A stretch of DNA of 64,000 nucleotides. Source: CAVRCT01 sp963719645 (lineage in GTDB: Bacteria; Pseudomonadota; Gammaproteobacteria; DSM-16500). Location: contig CAVRCT010000005.1 of NCBI GenBank assembly GCA_963719645.1, positions 372,001 to 436,000 of the forward strand, given 5' to 3'. How positions within the stretch are numbered: position 1 is the stretch's first letter; the number at the start of each line of letters is the position of its first letter. Shown piece after piece: positions 34,455 to 42,987 of this stretch. Both the position numbers and the translations under genes were made by a program. The notes under the pieces were generated by a model. That model was not told the DNA's origin and searched no databases. It worked only from the letters and a program-made list of their open reading frames with translations.

Positions 34455-35513
34455 TTAGGATGACAGCTCTGGCTTATTCAACTGCACAACAAGCTCCGCC
34501 AATCTCGCTAACCTTGACAATAAAATTTGCGCGCTAAATAAAAACGTATCGACCGCTATGCGTTCTTCTTCGGAGCATTCTCTGATTGATTGCAACAAAG
34601 CATTTTTCAAATTTGTGATATCAGGAATTACAATGAATTCTCTCGGCTCAACTTTTTCAATACGAAGCGCAACGGCGTGTAATGCCTTGGATGCATCGTG
34701 GTGAAAATTCTGCAAGAGAGTTTTATTCGTATGCCAAATTTCTAAAGCAATAACGCTTTGATGTGCATGATGCATAAACGTAATGCTGCGTAAAATTTCT
34801 TTTTCACACCAAAGTAAATGATTAAATAAATTCAAACGAAAGTGCGGCCCCAATTTTTCACGCATGGATTCATCTGCCAATTTGCGTTGTTTAATGAGTG
34901 ATTTCGCAATTTTTTCATCTAAGGCTAACCAAGTCGCTTCTTGCGGATTTTCATCCATCAGCGTCACAGCATAATATTGTTTTAATTGCTCTAAGGTGGC
35001 GGCTTGATTACGCCGTAATCGTTCTCTTGCGTGAATGGGGAGTATGAATTGAGACACTAATGCGGCAATGGCAAGGCCGATACAAATTTCAATACAACGT
35101 TCAACACCTGAGGCGGCAGTCGGTTGTACGCCAAGCAAAATAATGGCGACCGTGACAGCGCCTAGTGTTCCCGATTCATTAAACGATTTATTGCTGGTCG
35201 CAACAAAACTAAATAACATGGCTGAGACGGAGATGACGATTGCAGCAACAAGTGGATCATTCCCGAAAAGCAGCAGCGTTACAATGGCGATGGCAGACCC
35301 TGTGAGCGTGCCTAAAAAACGCATGTAAGATTTCATCAGCATACTGCCGACATTTATCTGCGCACACATGACGACTAAAATAGTAATAATTAGCCATTGG
35401 TCGATACGAAAATGGATGAAATGCGCTGCGACAAAGCCGATGAAACAAGCCAGAGCGGTTTTAATGCTATGAACGAAACGATCAGAAAGGACTAAGTCCC
35501 TGATTTTGCTCAT
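34455..35513 (-). CDS. FUSC-family membrane protein
   Basis: A 352-aa protein with about six hydrophobic segments in the first 165 residues (TALACFIGFVAAHFI, WLIITILVVMCAQINV, GTLTGSAIAIVTLLLFG, LGAVTVAIILLG). A helical soluble domain follows. It fits one half of an FUSC/aromatic-acid-exporter protein, with the conserved pattern of a glycine-rich second helix pair. GAGGAAG precedes the ATG at good distance. It is a paralogue in layout of the protein at 2973-3842. The substrate cannot be read from sequence. Confidence 0.75.
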   Translation of the reverse strand: MSKIRDLVLSDRFVHSIKTALACFIGFVAAHFIHFRIDQWLIITILVVMCAQINVGSMLMKSYMRFLGTLTGSAIAIVTLLLFGNDPLVAAIVISVSAMLFSFVATSNKSFNESGTLGAVTVAIILLGVQPTAASGVERCIEICIGLAIAALVSQFILPIHARERLRRNQAATLEQLKQYYAVTLMDENPQEATWLALDEKIAKSLIKQRKLADESMREKLGPHFRLNLFNHLLWCEKEILRSITFMHHAHQSVIALEIWHTNKTLLQNFHHDASKALHAVALRIEKVEPREFIVIPDITNLKNALLQSIRECSEEERIAVDTFLFSAQILLSRLARLAELVVQLNKPELSS

Positions 35514-35654
35514 GACTTCCTCGTTAAAATAAATTTTTTAAAAATCCATTGTATAAATAAGGCGTTAGTCTGTCATGCAAAAAGAATGCCCCAATGGCCA
35601 TAGGGTTTGCAGTATAATTGTATAAATATAGACCGTTTGAAAGTGAGGTAATAC

Positions 35655-36227
35655 ATGTCCTTTCATAGAGCTGTTACCAGTCAAAACATTGAGATTGTTG
35701 AGCAACAACTGAGAGCGTCTCAAGAAGATAAATTAGATTTTTCCGACAGTGTATTTGATTCATCCGAAACCATTCGAAAATTTTGTAATGCATTGGAGCG
35801 CTTGCCGCAAGGTTTGCAAGTGACGCTCAATAATTGTTTATTTAAAGAAGATCGCGAGTCGATGATGGATTTGTTGCGGGAATTGCGTATGTGGTTTGCA
35901 ACGATGCGTAATATTCGTGGATTAGAATTTACTGGCATTCGTTTTGAAACAGTCCATGATCAAGACAATTCTAGCGCGCGTTTTATGACGTATCTTGTTT
36001 CAGGCTTATGTCGCAATCAAACGTTGCGCCGAGTGATTGTGGATGGCGTGTTGCTGAATGAACAAGCTGTGATTGATTTAAAAAATATTTTGAAGGAAGC
36101 GATTATTAATGGGATTAAAATTCAAAAACATTCGGATAGTTTTTATCAACCATCTGCTCCGGAACATCCTTCTGTTAATCAGCATTCATCCGCGAAAAAA
36201 ATGCATCCTCGTAGAAGTGGGGGTTGA
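35655..36227 (+). CDS. Hypothetical protein with leucine-rich-repeat-like pattern
   Basis: A 190-aa protein I do not recognise. The stretch LQVTLNNCLFKEDRESMMDL, then IRGLEFTGIRFETV and LRRVIVDGVLLNEQAVIDL, repeats a strand-turn-helix pattern with Leu/Ile and Asn or Asp at fixed steps. This resembles ribonuclease-inhibitor-type LRRs. The tail is Ser/His/Lys-rich (SSAKKMHPRRSGG). No signal peptide. GTGAGG precedes the ATG, and a TATAAT lies at 35613-35618. Short LRR proteins are frequent among effectors of intracellular bacteria, but that role is only a guess here. Confidence 0.5.
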   Translation: MSFHRAVTSQNIEIVEQQLRASQEDKLDFSDSVFDSSETIRKFCNALERLPQGLQVTLNNCLFKEDRESMMDLLRELRMWFATMRNIRGLEFTGIRFETVHDQDNSSARFMTYLVSGLCRNQTLRRVIVDGVLLNEQAVIDLKNILKEAIINGIKIQKHSDSFYQPSAPEHPSVNQHSSAKKMHPRRSGG

Positions 36228-36304
36228 AAGGATTGTTATTGTGAGTGCTTAAGAAAAGGCTGTCATCCTGAGTGCTTTTCGCTCCGAAGCAACTGTCTTG
36301 AAAA

Positions 36305-37258
36305 TTAAACTTCAATAGAAGCTACTCGCCATGCTTCATTATGTTTAATCATGGCGTTTATGATAATTAATAACTTATGCATACAAGCAATTATGGCCAC
36401 TTTCTTCAGTTTTCCTGCATTACATAAACGCTCGTAAAAGTTTTTTATTTGTGGATTATGTCTTATTGCAACTAAAGTGGCCATATATAGCATGGTACGC
36501 ACAGAAGATCTTCCTCCCCAAATGGTCCGTTTACCTCGTAATGTGCCGCTGTCACGATTGTAAGGCGCTAAACCAGCAAGGGCACTAATTTGCTTTGAGC
36601 CTAGACTTCCTAATTCGGGCAAGTCTGAAATGAGTCCAGCAGCAACAACAGAACCCACCCCTTTAATGCTTTTTAACAAGGCGTTTTTTTGCGCAAAGGT
36701 CTCATCATTTTGGATAGACTTTGCTAATGCTTCATTAATTGTTTGTAATTCTTTTTCCAATGCTTTTATGATTCGCTGAATTGATTTTTTTAGGTCATTG
36801 CTTACCTTATCTAGACGATTTTTTTCCATCGTAATCATGTCGATAATCTGGCGTCTGCGCACATTAAGCCCCGCCAATTTTTGCTGATCTTCATTGTGTA
36901 GCACATTTGCCTGAGGTTGCATTTTCTCTGCAAATAAGGCAATGACTTTAGCATCAATTCGGTCTGTTTTAGCCAGTTTTCCAAGTGCTTTTGCAAAATC
37001 TCTAATGAGCCTGGGGTTAACAATAGAAACGCTAAGCCCGACTTTTTGCAATGACTGAGCTATAGGTTTTTCGTAACCTCCAGTGGCTTCCATTGCAATA
37101 GAAGTCTGGGGAAATGATTTCAATTTTTCAGTTAATTTCTTTATTCCTTTGGCATCATTTTTAAATTGCATATATTTTTCGTAAGGCAAAACATATACAT
37201 CTAAAATTGCTTTAGAAACATCAATACCGATATAGCATTTTCCATCTTGAATTGTCAT
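36305..37258 (-). CDS. IS110-family transposase (DEDD recombinase)
   Basis: A 317-aa recombinase. The N-terminal RuvC-like DEDD domain starts with CYIGIDVSKAILDVYVL (first Asp) and continues with SIAMEATGGYEKP (Glu) and LAKTDRIDAKVIALFA (the two late Asp). A coiled-coil linker leads to the C-terminal Transposase_20 domain: LLKSIKGVGSVVAAGLISDL, then ISALAGLAPYNRDSGT with the catalytic-serine region, and GGRSSVRTMLYMATL. It is full length with no stop codons, so the element may be active. The product would work with the bridge RNA encoded just upstream. Confidence 0.95.
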   Translation of the reverse strand: MTIQDGKCYIGIDVSKAILDVYVLPYEKYMQFKNDAKGIKKLTEKLKSFPQTSIAMEATGGYEKPIAQSLQKVGLSVSIVNPRLIRDFAKALGKLAKTDRIDAKVIALFAEKMQPQANVLHNEDQQKLAGLNVRRRQIIDMITMEKNRLDKVSNDLKKSIQRIIKALEKELQTINEALAKSIQNDETFAQKNALLKSIKGVGSVVAAGLISDLPELGSLGSKQISALAGLAPYNRDSGTLRGKRTIWGGRSSVRTMLYMATLVAIRHNPQIKNFYERLCNAGKLKKVAIIACMHKLLIIINAMIKHNEAWRVASIEV

Positions 37259-37269
37259 AATATTATTCC

Positions 37270-37425
37270 TTTGGCACTCAGCCTTGTTGATACGGGATCA
37301 TAGTCCCAGGCAACTGTACGAGTTAAGTTAAGGGTGGGAAGTGACGATCAAGCTTCGTCACGGGCTCGTAGCCCTAGGATCTCACGATCTATCACTTCCC
37401 TTTTTTATTACCGTACAACGATAAT
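37270..37425 (-). ncRNA. Predicted IS110 bridge RNA
   Basis: The leader folds as two guide loops, read on the minus strand. Target loop: stem GGGAAGTGA/TCACTTCCC (37392-37400 with 37336-37344) encloses GAGATCCT (37383-37376), a hairpin (37374-37362) and CGAAG (37357-37353). Donor loop: ACAGTTGC (37317-37310), a hairpin (37307-37294) and ACAAG (37287-37283). The target guides match the real insertion site (GAGATC-CT-TCGG). The donor guides match the element ends (ACAGTTG-CT-TGTATC). The order target loop then donor loop is as in the described IS621 bridge RNA. Exact RNA ends are not known. Confidence 0.75.
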
Positions 37426-37693
37426 AAAGAACTCTCTTTTTATATCATGATTTCAAGATACAAGGATCTCCCTATAAAGTAGAGAGATGCTTAAGAATAT
37501 CTTTATCTTTAGCTGAGTCACAGAAATTTGCGGGAGATCCTTCGGAGCGAAAAGCACTCAGGATGACAGCCTGTTTTTAAGCGCTTACGGTGGCAGCACT
37601 TTCTTAAGCTTTACAATAACAGCTCTTTCTTAAGCCTCCATTTTCCCTCAAAAATAAGTCATTATATTGCTTAGCGAAGAGCTTCCCTTTTTT

Positions 37694-38140
37694 TTAAGAA
37701 AGCGAGCTTCTCAACATCCAAGCGGTTTTTTGATGCACTTCCGTTCGATTGATCAGTAGATCAAATGTGCCTTCATCTTTTGCTTCTTGCACAATAGGAA
37801 ATAATTCTTCGATGAGTTTGATAACAGCCTCATGATCGTGCAATAATTTTTTCACCATCTCATTTGCAACCGGTGTGCCCGTTTCATCTTTAACCGTGCT
37901 TAATTTCATAAATTCCGTATAAGAAGCAGGTGCATTAAATCCCAGTGCGCGAATCCGTTCGGCAATTTCATCAATCGCAGCCGCTAATTCAATATATTCT
38001 TCTTCAAACATCCGATGGAGGGAGTGAAACAAAGGCCCTGTGACATTCCAGTGAAAATTTTGTGTTTTGAGATATAACGTATAAGTATTTGCTAGTAACT
38101 TACCTAAGCCATCAGCGATTTTGCTGTTGTGGTTTTTCAT
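37694..38140 (-). CDS. dps: Dps-family ferritin-like DNA-protection protein
   Basis: A 148-aa four-helix protein that forms dodecamers, oxidises and stores iron and protects DNA from peroxide. The inter-subunit ferroxidase signature is in TQNFHWNVTGPLFHSLHRMF EEEY (His, His and acidic ligands), followed by the helix AAIDEIAERIRALG. AAGGAG is seven bases before the ATG at 38140; two upstream in-frame codons are too close to it or precede it. It probably stands alone, with R6/IS110 material downstream. Confidence 0.92.
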   Translation of the reverse strand: MKNHNSKIADGLGKLLANTYTLYLKTQNFHWNVTGPLFHSLHRMFEEEYIELAAAIDEIAERIRALGFNAPASYTEFMKLSTVKDETGTPVANEMVKKLLHDHEAVIKLIEELFPIVQEAKDEGTFDLLINRTEVHQKTAWMLRSSLS

Positions 38141-38305
38141 CCCCATGCTCCTTTTGAACAAATGATGCTTTTATTATAGCAAATTGAGGAGGATTAAGGA
38201 TTTAGTCGTTTATCGCGACTTGCCATTAAGCGTTCACTTACTGGACAATTTAGCAAATAAAATATACAATTCACGGCATTGAAATCAAATAGGCGCCTAT
38301 CTATC

Positions 38306-40303
38306 ATGCAATCCCAAGCCAGAAAGCCCGCAGGCAATGCAGATGCAAAGCAAGAGGTGAAAGCACAGTCTGTGCCGCAACCGATTATTTTTCCGACGGT
38401 CAGGGTAAAGGATTTAGTAGGTCCGAGTTACCTGAATGGAAATGGTATTTCTTGCAGGCATGGTAAAAGAAATTGGGTGCACTTGCGAGGCCATCTTTTT
38501 GCACACTGTTATCAAGCAGGTGATTCGTTGCATCCAAAAAGTTATGTATTGATTTACAACACAAGCACCCAACAAACGCAACAAGTTGTTCAGACTGAAC
38601 GCGCTGACCAAATTGTGCCTTGTACGCTCGATCGCTTTGTCACGATCGCTGATAAAGAAGTGAGATGTTTTAAATTGAAAGGTGAAGAATACATTCAAGA
38701 GAAAGTCATCACGATGTCGTCGGTGACGGATCTCCAAATTCATGTCGAGTATCAAAGCATTATTTTGTTGGCAAGTGGTTACGATGGAGATTTTTTCTCG
38801 TGGTCAGGAAATTATATTTCTGTCATCGTCCATCCATTGGATGATGTGACTCATCCTTTCAAGATGACGTTTAAGTCGTATGCAACTATCGAATCAGTCA
38901 CGTTTGCGGATCATTGTTTCAGTATTTTACTTCGCGATGGAGAGAATACTAGGATTGAAACGTTTACACTGGATTTCGCAGCAAGAACGATTCAGCGAAA
39001 ATGGTCTTGTCCATTGCCAGAAGAAGCAAAAAATATTACTGCACCTGTGTTAAAGCTGTGGCGTCACGCAAGATATATGGCTATAACAGATCAAGGAAAT
39101 CCTCTAGGTCATTCTCCCGTTTTATTTTATCGGGTGTCACCTCTAACAGGTCATTTAACTTTTTTACAGAGCAAACGAATACACAGCAATTACAATCTCT
39201 TGCTGTTACTGGATGACACGGTATTGCTTCGTCCTCGGCAAGGTGTGGGAGGTGATTTTCTCTATGCGCGCCTCCATCCTGAAGATGAAAAACTCATAGG
39301 TCTGGTGAATATATTAGACTCTAATAAACAACCAATAGATCCTGACGTGAAAAAAGCTCAGGCGAATGCGGAATTGGCAAAGCTAGAAATAGCCTGCTCA
39401 GAGATTTTTGAAGATGAAGCGCAGGCGGATGCAAAAATGGATGACGCATCTGATTCAGAGGAGGAAACATCACCTGCTGAGACAAAGGAGTGGTCGCTGA
39501 CAAACAGTGATTCATTCAATTCTTATGAACTTTTTTTATCGGCTGGAAAAAGAGTGATAGTCCCTGTTGAGCCGAATTACGCAGCATGGCGACTGGATTG
39601 TTTGGCAAAAGAGAGGGAGCGGATACAGGCCTATTTACGTTATTTACCTGCGCTTAATCAGTGGCCGACCGTTTTGCTTGATATGCTGTTAGATTATTTT
39701 GCTTGGGATCTTTACGAATTTGCACCTCCTCGCTCTTCACTCTATATTCCATTTACATATTGGCCGAAGGAGTTGAGAAATGAAATTAGCGAGTTATATC
39801 ATTGTTTAGAGGAAGAATTAGAAATATTAAAACCTAGCAAGAAAGTTACAAGAGAAGGCAGTCATACGTACATGCTAGAAGCTCTCACGGAACAAGCCGG
39901 TGAGTCTAAGCATTCATCCAATCCTGCAGATGAAAAATCTACGTCTGTTGCTAAAAGAAATTTCAGCGATCCCTTGCTAGAGCATGAGTGTTTAGCTGAA
40001 GAGTTTAATCATGTAACGCAGCGTTTTGAAAAAACGAAAACAACGGAAGCTAAAAAAGCAGTTGATGTTGCGACTAAAAAAATAGAAATAACAGCGGTTA
40101 GAACATTAGTTGATGCGATGCCAGCCCATTTTTTTTGGAGAAGTGCTTGTGTGGATAGTGTGTTAAGAATGTATCCTCAGTTGCCAACAGGCATGGTAAG
40201 TGTCAGCGGTCATTTTTTTGGTGGAGAATATCGGGTTAGGGCGCTGCTTCAAAAAGTGAAGGATTTGAAGCAAAAGCCTGTTGCCAAAATGCTTACTCGC
40301 TGA
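38306..40303 (+). CDS. Large hypothetical protein, beta-propeller-like N-terminal half
   Basis: A 665-aa protein without signal peptide that I do not recognise. Residues about 40-340 are short hydrophobic strands separated by turns with repeated motifs (GHLFAHCYQAGDS, YVLIYNTSTQQ, CTLDRFVTIADKEVRCFKL, QSIILLASGYDG). This suggests a WD40-like or other beta-propeller. An acidic low-complexity stretch (MDDASDSEEETSPAETKEW) follows, then a helical C-terminal half. The ATG at 38306 has AGG ten bases upstream; a TTG at 38279 also opens the frame. No neighbours suggest a pathway. Size and composition suit a secreted effector, but nothing proves it. Confidence 0.55.
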   Translation: MQSQARKPAGNADAKQEVKAQSVPQPIIFPTVRVKDLVGPSYLNGNGISCRHGKRNWVHLRGHLFAHCYQAGDSLHPKSYVLIYNTSTQQTQQVVQTERADQIVPCTLDRFVTIADKEVRCFKLKGEEYIQEKVITMSSVTDLQIHVEYQSIILLASGYDGDFFSWSGNYISVIVHPLDDVTHPFKMTFKSYATIESVTFADHCFSILLRDGENTRIETFTLDFAARTIQRKWSCPLPEEAKNITAPVLKLWRHARYMAITDQGNPLGHSPVLFYRVSPLTGHLTFLQSKRIHSNYNLLLLLDDTVLLRPRQGVGGDFLYARLHPEDEKLIGLVNILDSNKQPIDPDVKKAQANAELAKLEIACSEIFEDEAQADAKMDDASDSEEETSPAETKEWSLTNSDSFNSYELFLSAGKRVIVPVEPNYAAWRLDCLAKERERIQAYLRYLPALNQWPTVLLDMLLDYFAWDLYEFAPPRSSLYIPFTYWPKELRNEISELYHCLEEELEILKPSKKVTREGSHTYMLEALTEQAGESKHSSNPADEKSTSVAKRNFSDPLLEHECLAEEFNHVTQRFEKTKTTEAKKAVDVATKKIEITAVRTLVDAMPAHFFWRSACVDSVLRMYPQLPTGMVSVSGHFFGGEYRVRALLQKVKDLKQKPVAKMLTR

Positions 40304-41263
40304 AGGTGCGATCAATGATTTGTACCGTTCAAATTCGAATTTAAAGTTTGGAGTTATCCGGCTATAGGTATCATCACTGTCTATTTTTCTTTTTGAAAAT
40401 GAATGTTGTTTTTTATACAAATCCCCCTTGTTCCCAATGGCACTAGCTTAAGAACTGTCGTCCCGGAATTTAGTAGCTCTTAACGAGCGCCTTTTGCTCG
40501 TTTAGAGCTACTTAATGTCCGGGATCCATCTTCAATTTATCGCCCTCTTGCTTTTAACTTATATGCTTTAAGCAAAATGGATCCCGGACATTAACTGGCG
40601 CTAAATTCGCAAAAAGCGCTCATTAAGCGCCAGTAAATTCCGGGACGACAGTTCTTAAGCTAGTGCCATTGCCCCTTGTTCCCCCTTTTTCAAAGAGCGT
40701 TGTTGCGTAATTCACGGTGTCAATTCAGTGTCGTGCCAGCATGCTTTTAGCTGGCATCCAGGTTTGCTCTTACTAAAATTTATATAGTCATAAATAAAGC
40801 AAACCTGGATGCCAGCTAAAAGCACGCTGGCACGACACAGCGGTGGTTTGTATAGGTATCAAAGCAAAATCATACTGGTATGACTCGCCGTGAATTACGC
40901 AACAGCGTCCTTTGAAAAAGGGGGACAAGGGGCAATGGCACTAGCTTAAGGACTGTCGTCCCGCAATTTAGTAGCTCTTAACGAGCGCCTTTTGCTCGTT
41001 TAGAGCTACTTTAATGTCCGGGATCCATCTTCAATTTTATCGCCCTCTTGCTTTTAACTTATATGCTTTAAGCAAAATGGATCCCGGACATTAACTGGCG
41101 CTAAATTCGCAAAAAGCGCTCATTAAGCGCCAGTAAATTCCGGGACGACAGTTCTTAAGCTAGTGCCATTGGGAACAAGGGGGATTTGTATAAAAAGAAG
41201 TTCTTATTCGATGCTTACCCTTCTTTTTTCGAGAGTTAGAGCGCTCAGAATGACAAGCCGTTT
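40304..41263. repeat. Large composite of two R1 copies, R2 tip and R3
   Basis: No gene here. R1 (inverted relative to 6037) runs from 40421 to about 40670. An R2 left tip (CCCCTTGTTCCCCCTTTTTC) follows, then a full R3 palindrome at about 40697-40912 with GTCGTGCCAGCATGC / GCACGCTGGCACGAC arms, then the R2 right tip (CTTTGAAAAAGGGGGACAAG). A second R1 copy closes the block at 40933-41185. R3 inside R2 between two R1 copies is the clearest case of nesting in the window. Confidence 0.88.
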
Positions 41264-41725
41264 TTAACCAACCAATGACAACACCGCCCGCCATTCATCC
41301 TCAGTCACTGGCGTAATCGAAAGCCGATTGCCTCGTCGTGCCACTTGCATGGTTTCCAATCCAGGATGTTTTTTGAGTTCATCCAATGTAATCATCTCAG
41401 AAAACTTCCGCACAAATTTAACATCGACCATAAACCAACGCGGATTATCCACCGTTGCCTTAGGATCATAATAGTTTGATTCAGGATCCAGCGCACTCGG
41501 ATCGGGATAACCCTATTTCACTACTTCCGCAATACCAACAATACCAGGCGGCGTGCAGTTAGAATGATAAAAAAAGACGTGATCGCCCACTTGAATATCA
41601 TCACGCAACATATTGCGTGCTTGATAATTACGAACACCGTCCCAATGTTCTGTTTGCTTGGGACGGTTTTTGAGGGTATCAATACTGAATGTTTCAGGTT
41701 CTGATTTAAACAGCCAATAACGCAT
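41264..41725 (-). pseudogene. EVE-domain (PUA-like) protein with an in-frame amber stop
   Basis: EVE domains bind modified bases or RNA. The start is typical: MRYWLFKSEPETFSIDTL, then HWDGVRNYQARNMLRDDIQVGDHVFFYHS. After GIVGIAEVVK the frame hits TAG at 41513-41515. It then continues without a shift as GYPDPSALDPESNYYDP and DNPRWFMVDVKFVRKF to a normal end at 41264. GAG to TAG is a one-base change (the family normally has Glu there). The total of about 153 codons is the normal length. It lies 5 bp from the end of rho on the same strand. Confidence 0.85.
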
Positions 41726-41730
41726 GCGAA

Positions 41731-42987
41731 TTATCGCTTCATCGCATCAAAGAAATCTTCATTGGTTTTGGTTGCTTTCAAGCGATCAATGAGAAATTCA
41801 ATCGCAGCCAATTCATCCATCGGTTGCAATAATTTGCGTAAAATCCACATTTTTTGAATTTCATCTGGCTTGGTCAATAATTCTTCACGGCGTGTGCCAG
41901 ATTTATTAATGTTAATCGCAGGATAAATACGACGTTCAGCAATACGACGATCCAAATGGATTTCCATGTTACCGGTTCCTTTGAATTCTTCGTAAATGAC
42001 TTCATCCATTTTGGAACCTGTTTCAACGAGTGCGGTGGCGATAATCGTTAAGCTGCCGCCTTCTTCAATATTTCTCGCTGCACCAAAGAAACGTTTGGGA
42101 CGTTGTAATGCATTCGCATCCACACCACCGGTTAAAACTTTACCGGAAGCAGGAACAACGGTGTTGTAAGCACGTGCTAAACGCGTAATCGAATCTAACA
42201 AAATGACGACATCACGTTTGTGTTCCACTAATCGTTTGGCTTTTTCAATCACCATTTCAGCCACTTGGACGTGACGGTTAGCCGGTTCATCAAACGTACT
42301 GGCAATGACTTCGCCTCTCACTGAGCGAGTCATTTCAGTGACTTCTTCAGGACGTTCATCAATCAACAGAACCATTAAATAACATTCAGGATGATTTTGT
42401 GAAATGGAATGCGCGATATTTTGCAACATCATGGTCTTACCCGCTTTAGGCGGAGACACAATCAAGCCACGTTGGCCTTTCCCAATCGGTGACGCTAAAT
42501 CAATGACGCGGGCAGTAATGTCTTCGGTGCTGCCGTTGCCGCACTCCATTTTGAGGCGTTCATTTGCAAAAAGAGGTGTTAAGTTTTCGAATAATACTTT
42601 GCTCTTTGCATTTTCAGGCGCATCAAAATTAATATGATCCACTTTTAATAATGCAAAATAACGTTCGCCTTCTTTGGGCGGACGGATTTTGCCAGAAATG
42701 GTGTCGCCAGTCCGTAAGTTAAAGCGGCGGATTTGGCTAGGAGAAACATAAATATCATCTGGGCCTGCGAGATATGAACCTTCTGCGGAACGCAAAAAGC
42801 CGAAGCCATCTTGCAGAATTTCCAATACACCATCGCCGTAGATATCTTCACCTCGTTTGGCGTGTGCTTTTAAAATTGCAAAAATAATATCTTGTTTGCG
42901 CGATCTGGCCATATTTTCTAAGCCATATTCTTCAGAAAGTTGAATCAAGTCTGCTGCGCTTTTTTTCTTTAACTCAGTTAAATTCAT
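41731..42987 (-). CDS. rho: Transcription termination factor Rho
   Basis: Hexameric RNA helicase that ends transcription at unstructured C-rich sites. The 418-aa product has an N-terminal helical domain (MNLTELKKKSAADLIQLSEE), a cold-shock-like RNA-binding domain (GDGVLEILQDGFGFLRS), Walker A SPPKAGKTMML, Walker B DVVILLDSITRLARAYN, and the C-terminal RIYPAININKSGTRREEL. The ATG at 42987 gives the standard N-terminus; an upstream in-frame GTG/ATG adds five residues unlike the family. trxA lies upstream, as is common in gammaproteobacteria. Confidence 0.97.
   Translation of the reverse strand: MNLTELKKKSAADLIQLSEEYGLENMARSRKQDIIFAILKAHAKRGEDIYGDGVLEILQDGFGFLRSAEGSYLAGPDDIYVSPSQIRRFNLRTGDTISGKIRPPKEGERYFALLKVDHINFDAPENAKSKVLFENLTPLFANERLKMECGNGSTEDITARVIDLASPIGKGQRGLIVSPPKAGKTMMLQNIAHSISQNHPECYLMVLLIDERPEEVTEMTRSVRGEVIASTFDEPANRHVQVAEMVIEKAKRLVEHKRDVVILLDSITRLARAYNTVVPASGKVLTGGVDANALQRPKRFFGAARNIEEGGSLTIIATALVETGSKMDEVIYEEFKGTGNMEIHLDRRIAERRIYPAININKSGTRREELLTKPDEIQKMWILRKLLQPMDELAAIEFLIDRLKATKTNEDFFDAMKR

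Larger units (their letters stand above)
36290..37464 (-). mobile_element. IS110-family insertion sequence, complete
   Basis: A 1175-bp element defined by its interruption of an R6 repeat. It holds one transposase gene and a leader of about 200 bp that encodes a predicted bridge RNA; only 15 bp follow the gene. There are no terminal inverted repeats and no long target duplication, as usual for IS110. The dinucleotide CT (minus strand; AG at 36288-36289 and 37463-37464) is present at both junctions and fits the core at which IS110 recombinases exchange strands. Confidence 0.88.
36256..37576. repeat. R6 palindromic repeat split by the IS110 element
   Basis: Left part 36256-36289 reads GGCTGTCATCCTGAGTGC...CTCCGAAG. 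The right part resumes at 37465 with GATCTCCCTATAAAGTAGAG and ends with the inverted arm GGAGCGAAAAGCACTCAGGA. The uninterrupted form (CTCCGAAGGATCTCCCTATG...) is seen at 57045-57175. Joining the two halves rebuilds that sequence exactly at the junction. Confidence 0.88.

Noticed and set aside
36180..36227. C-terminal RRSGG as a ubiquitin-like tail
   Set aside because: The preceding protein does not resemble ubiquitin, and a terminal GG alone is weak evidence.
41513..41515. Stop-codon reassignment (TAG read as an amino acid)
   Set aside because: Only one gene shows an internal TAG; no other gene in the window needs reassignment.
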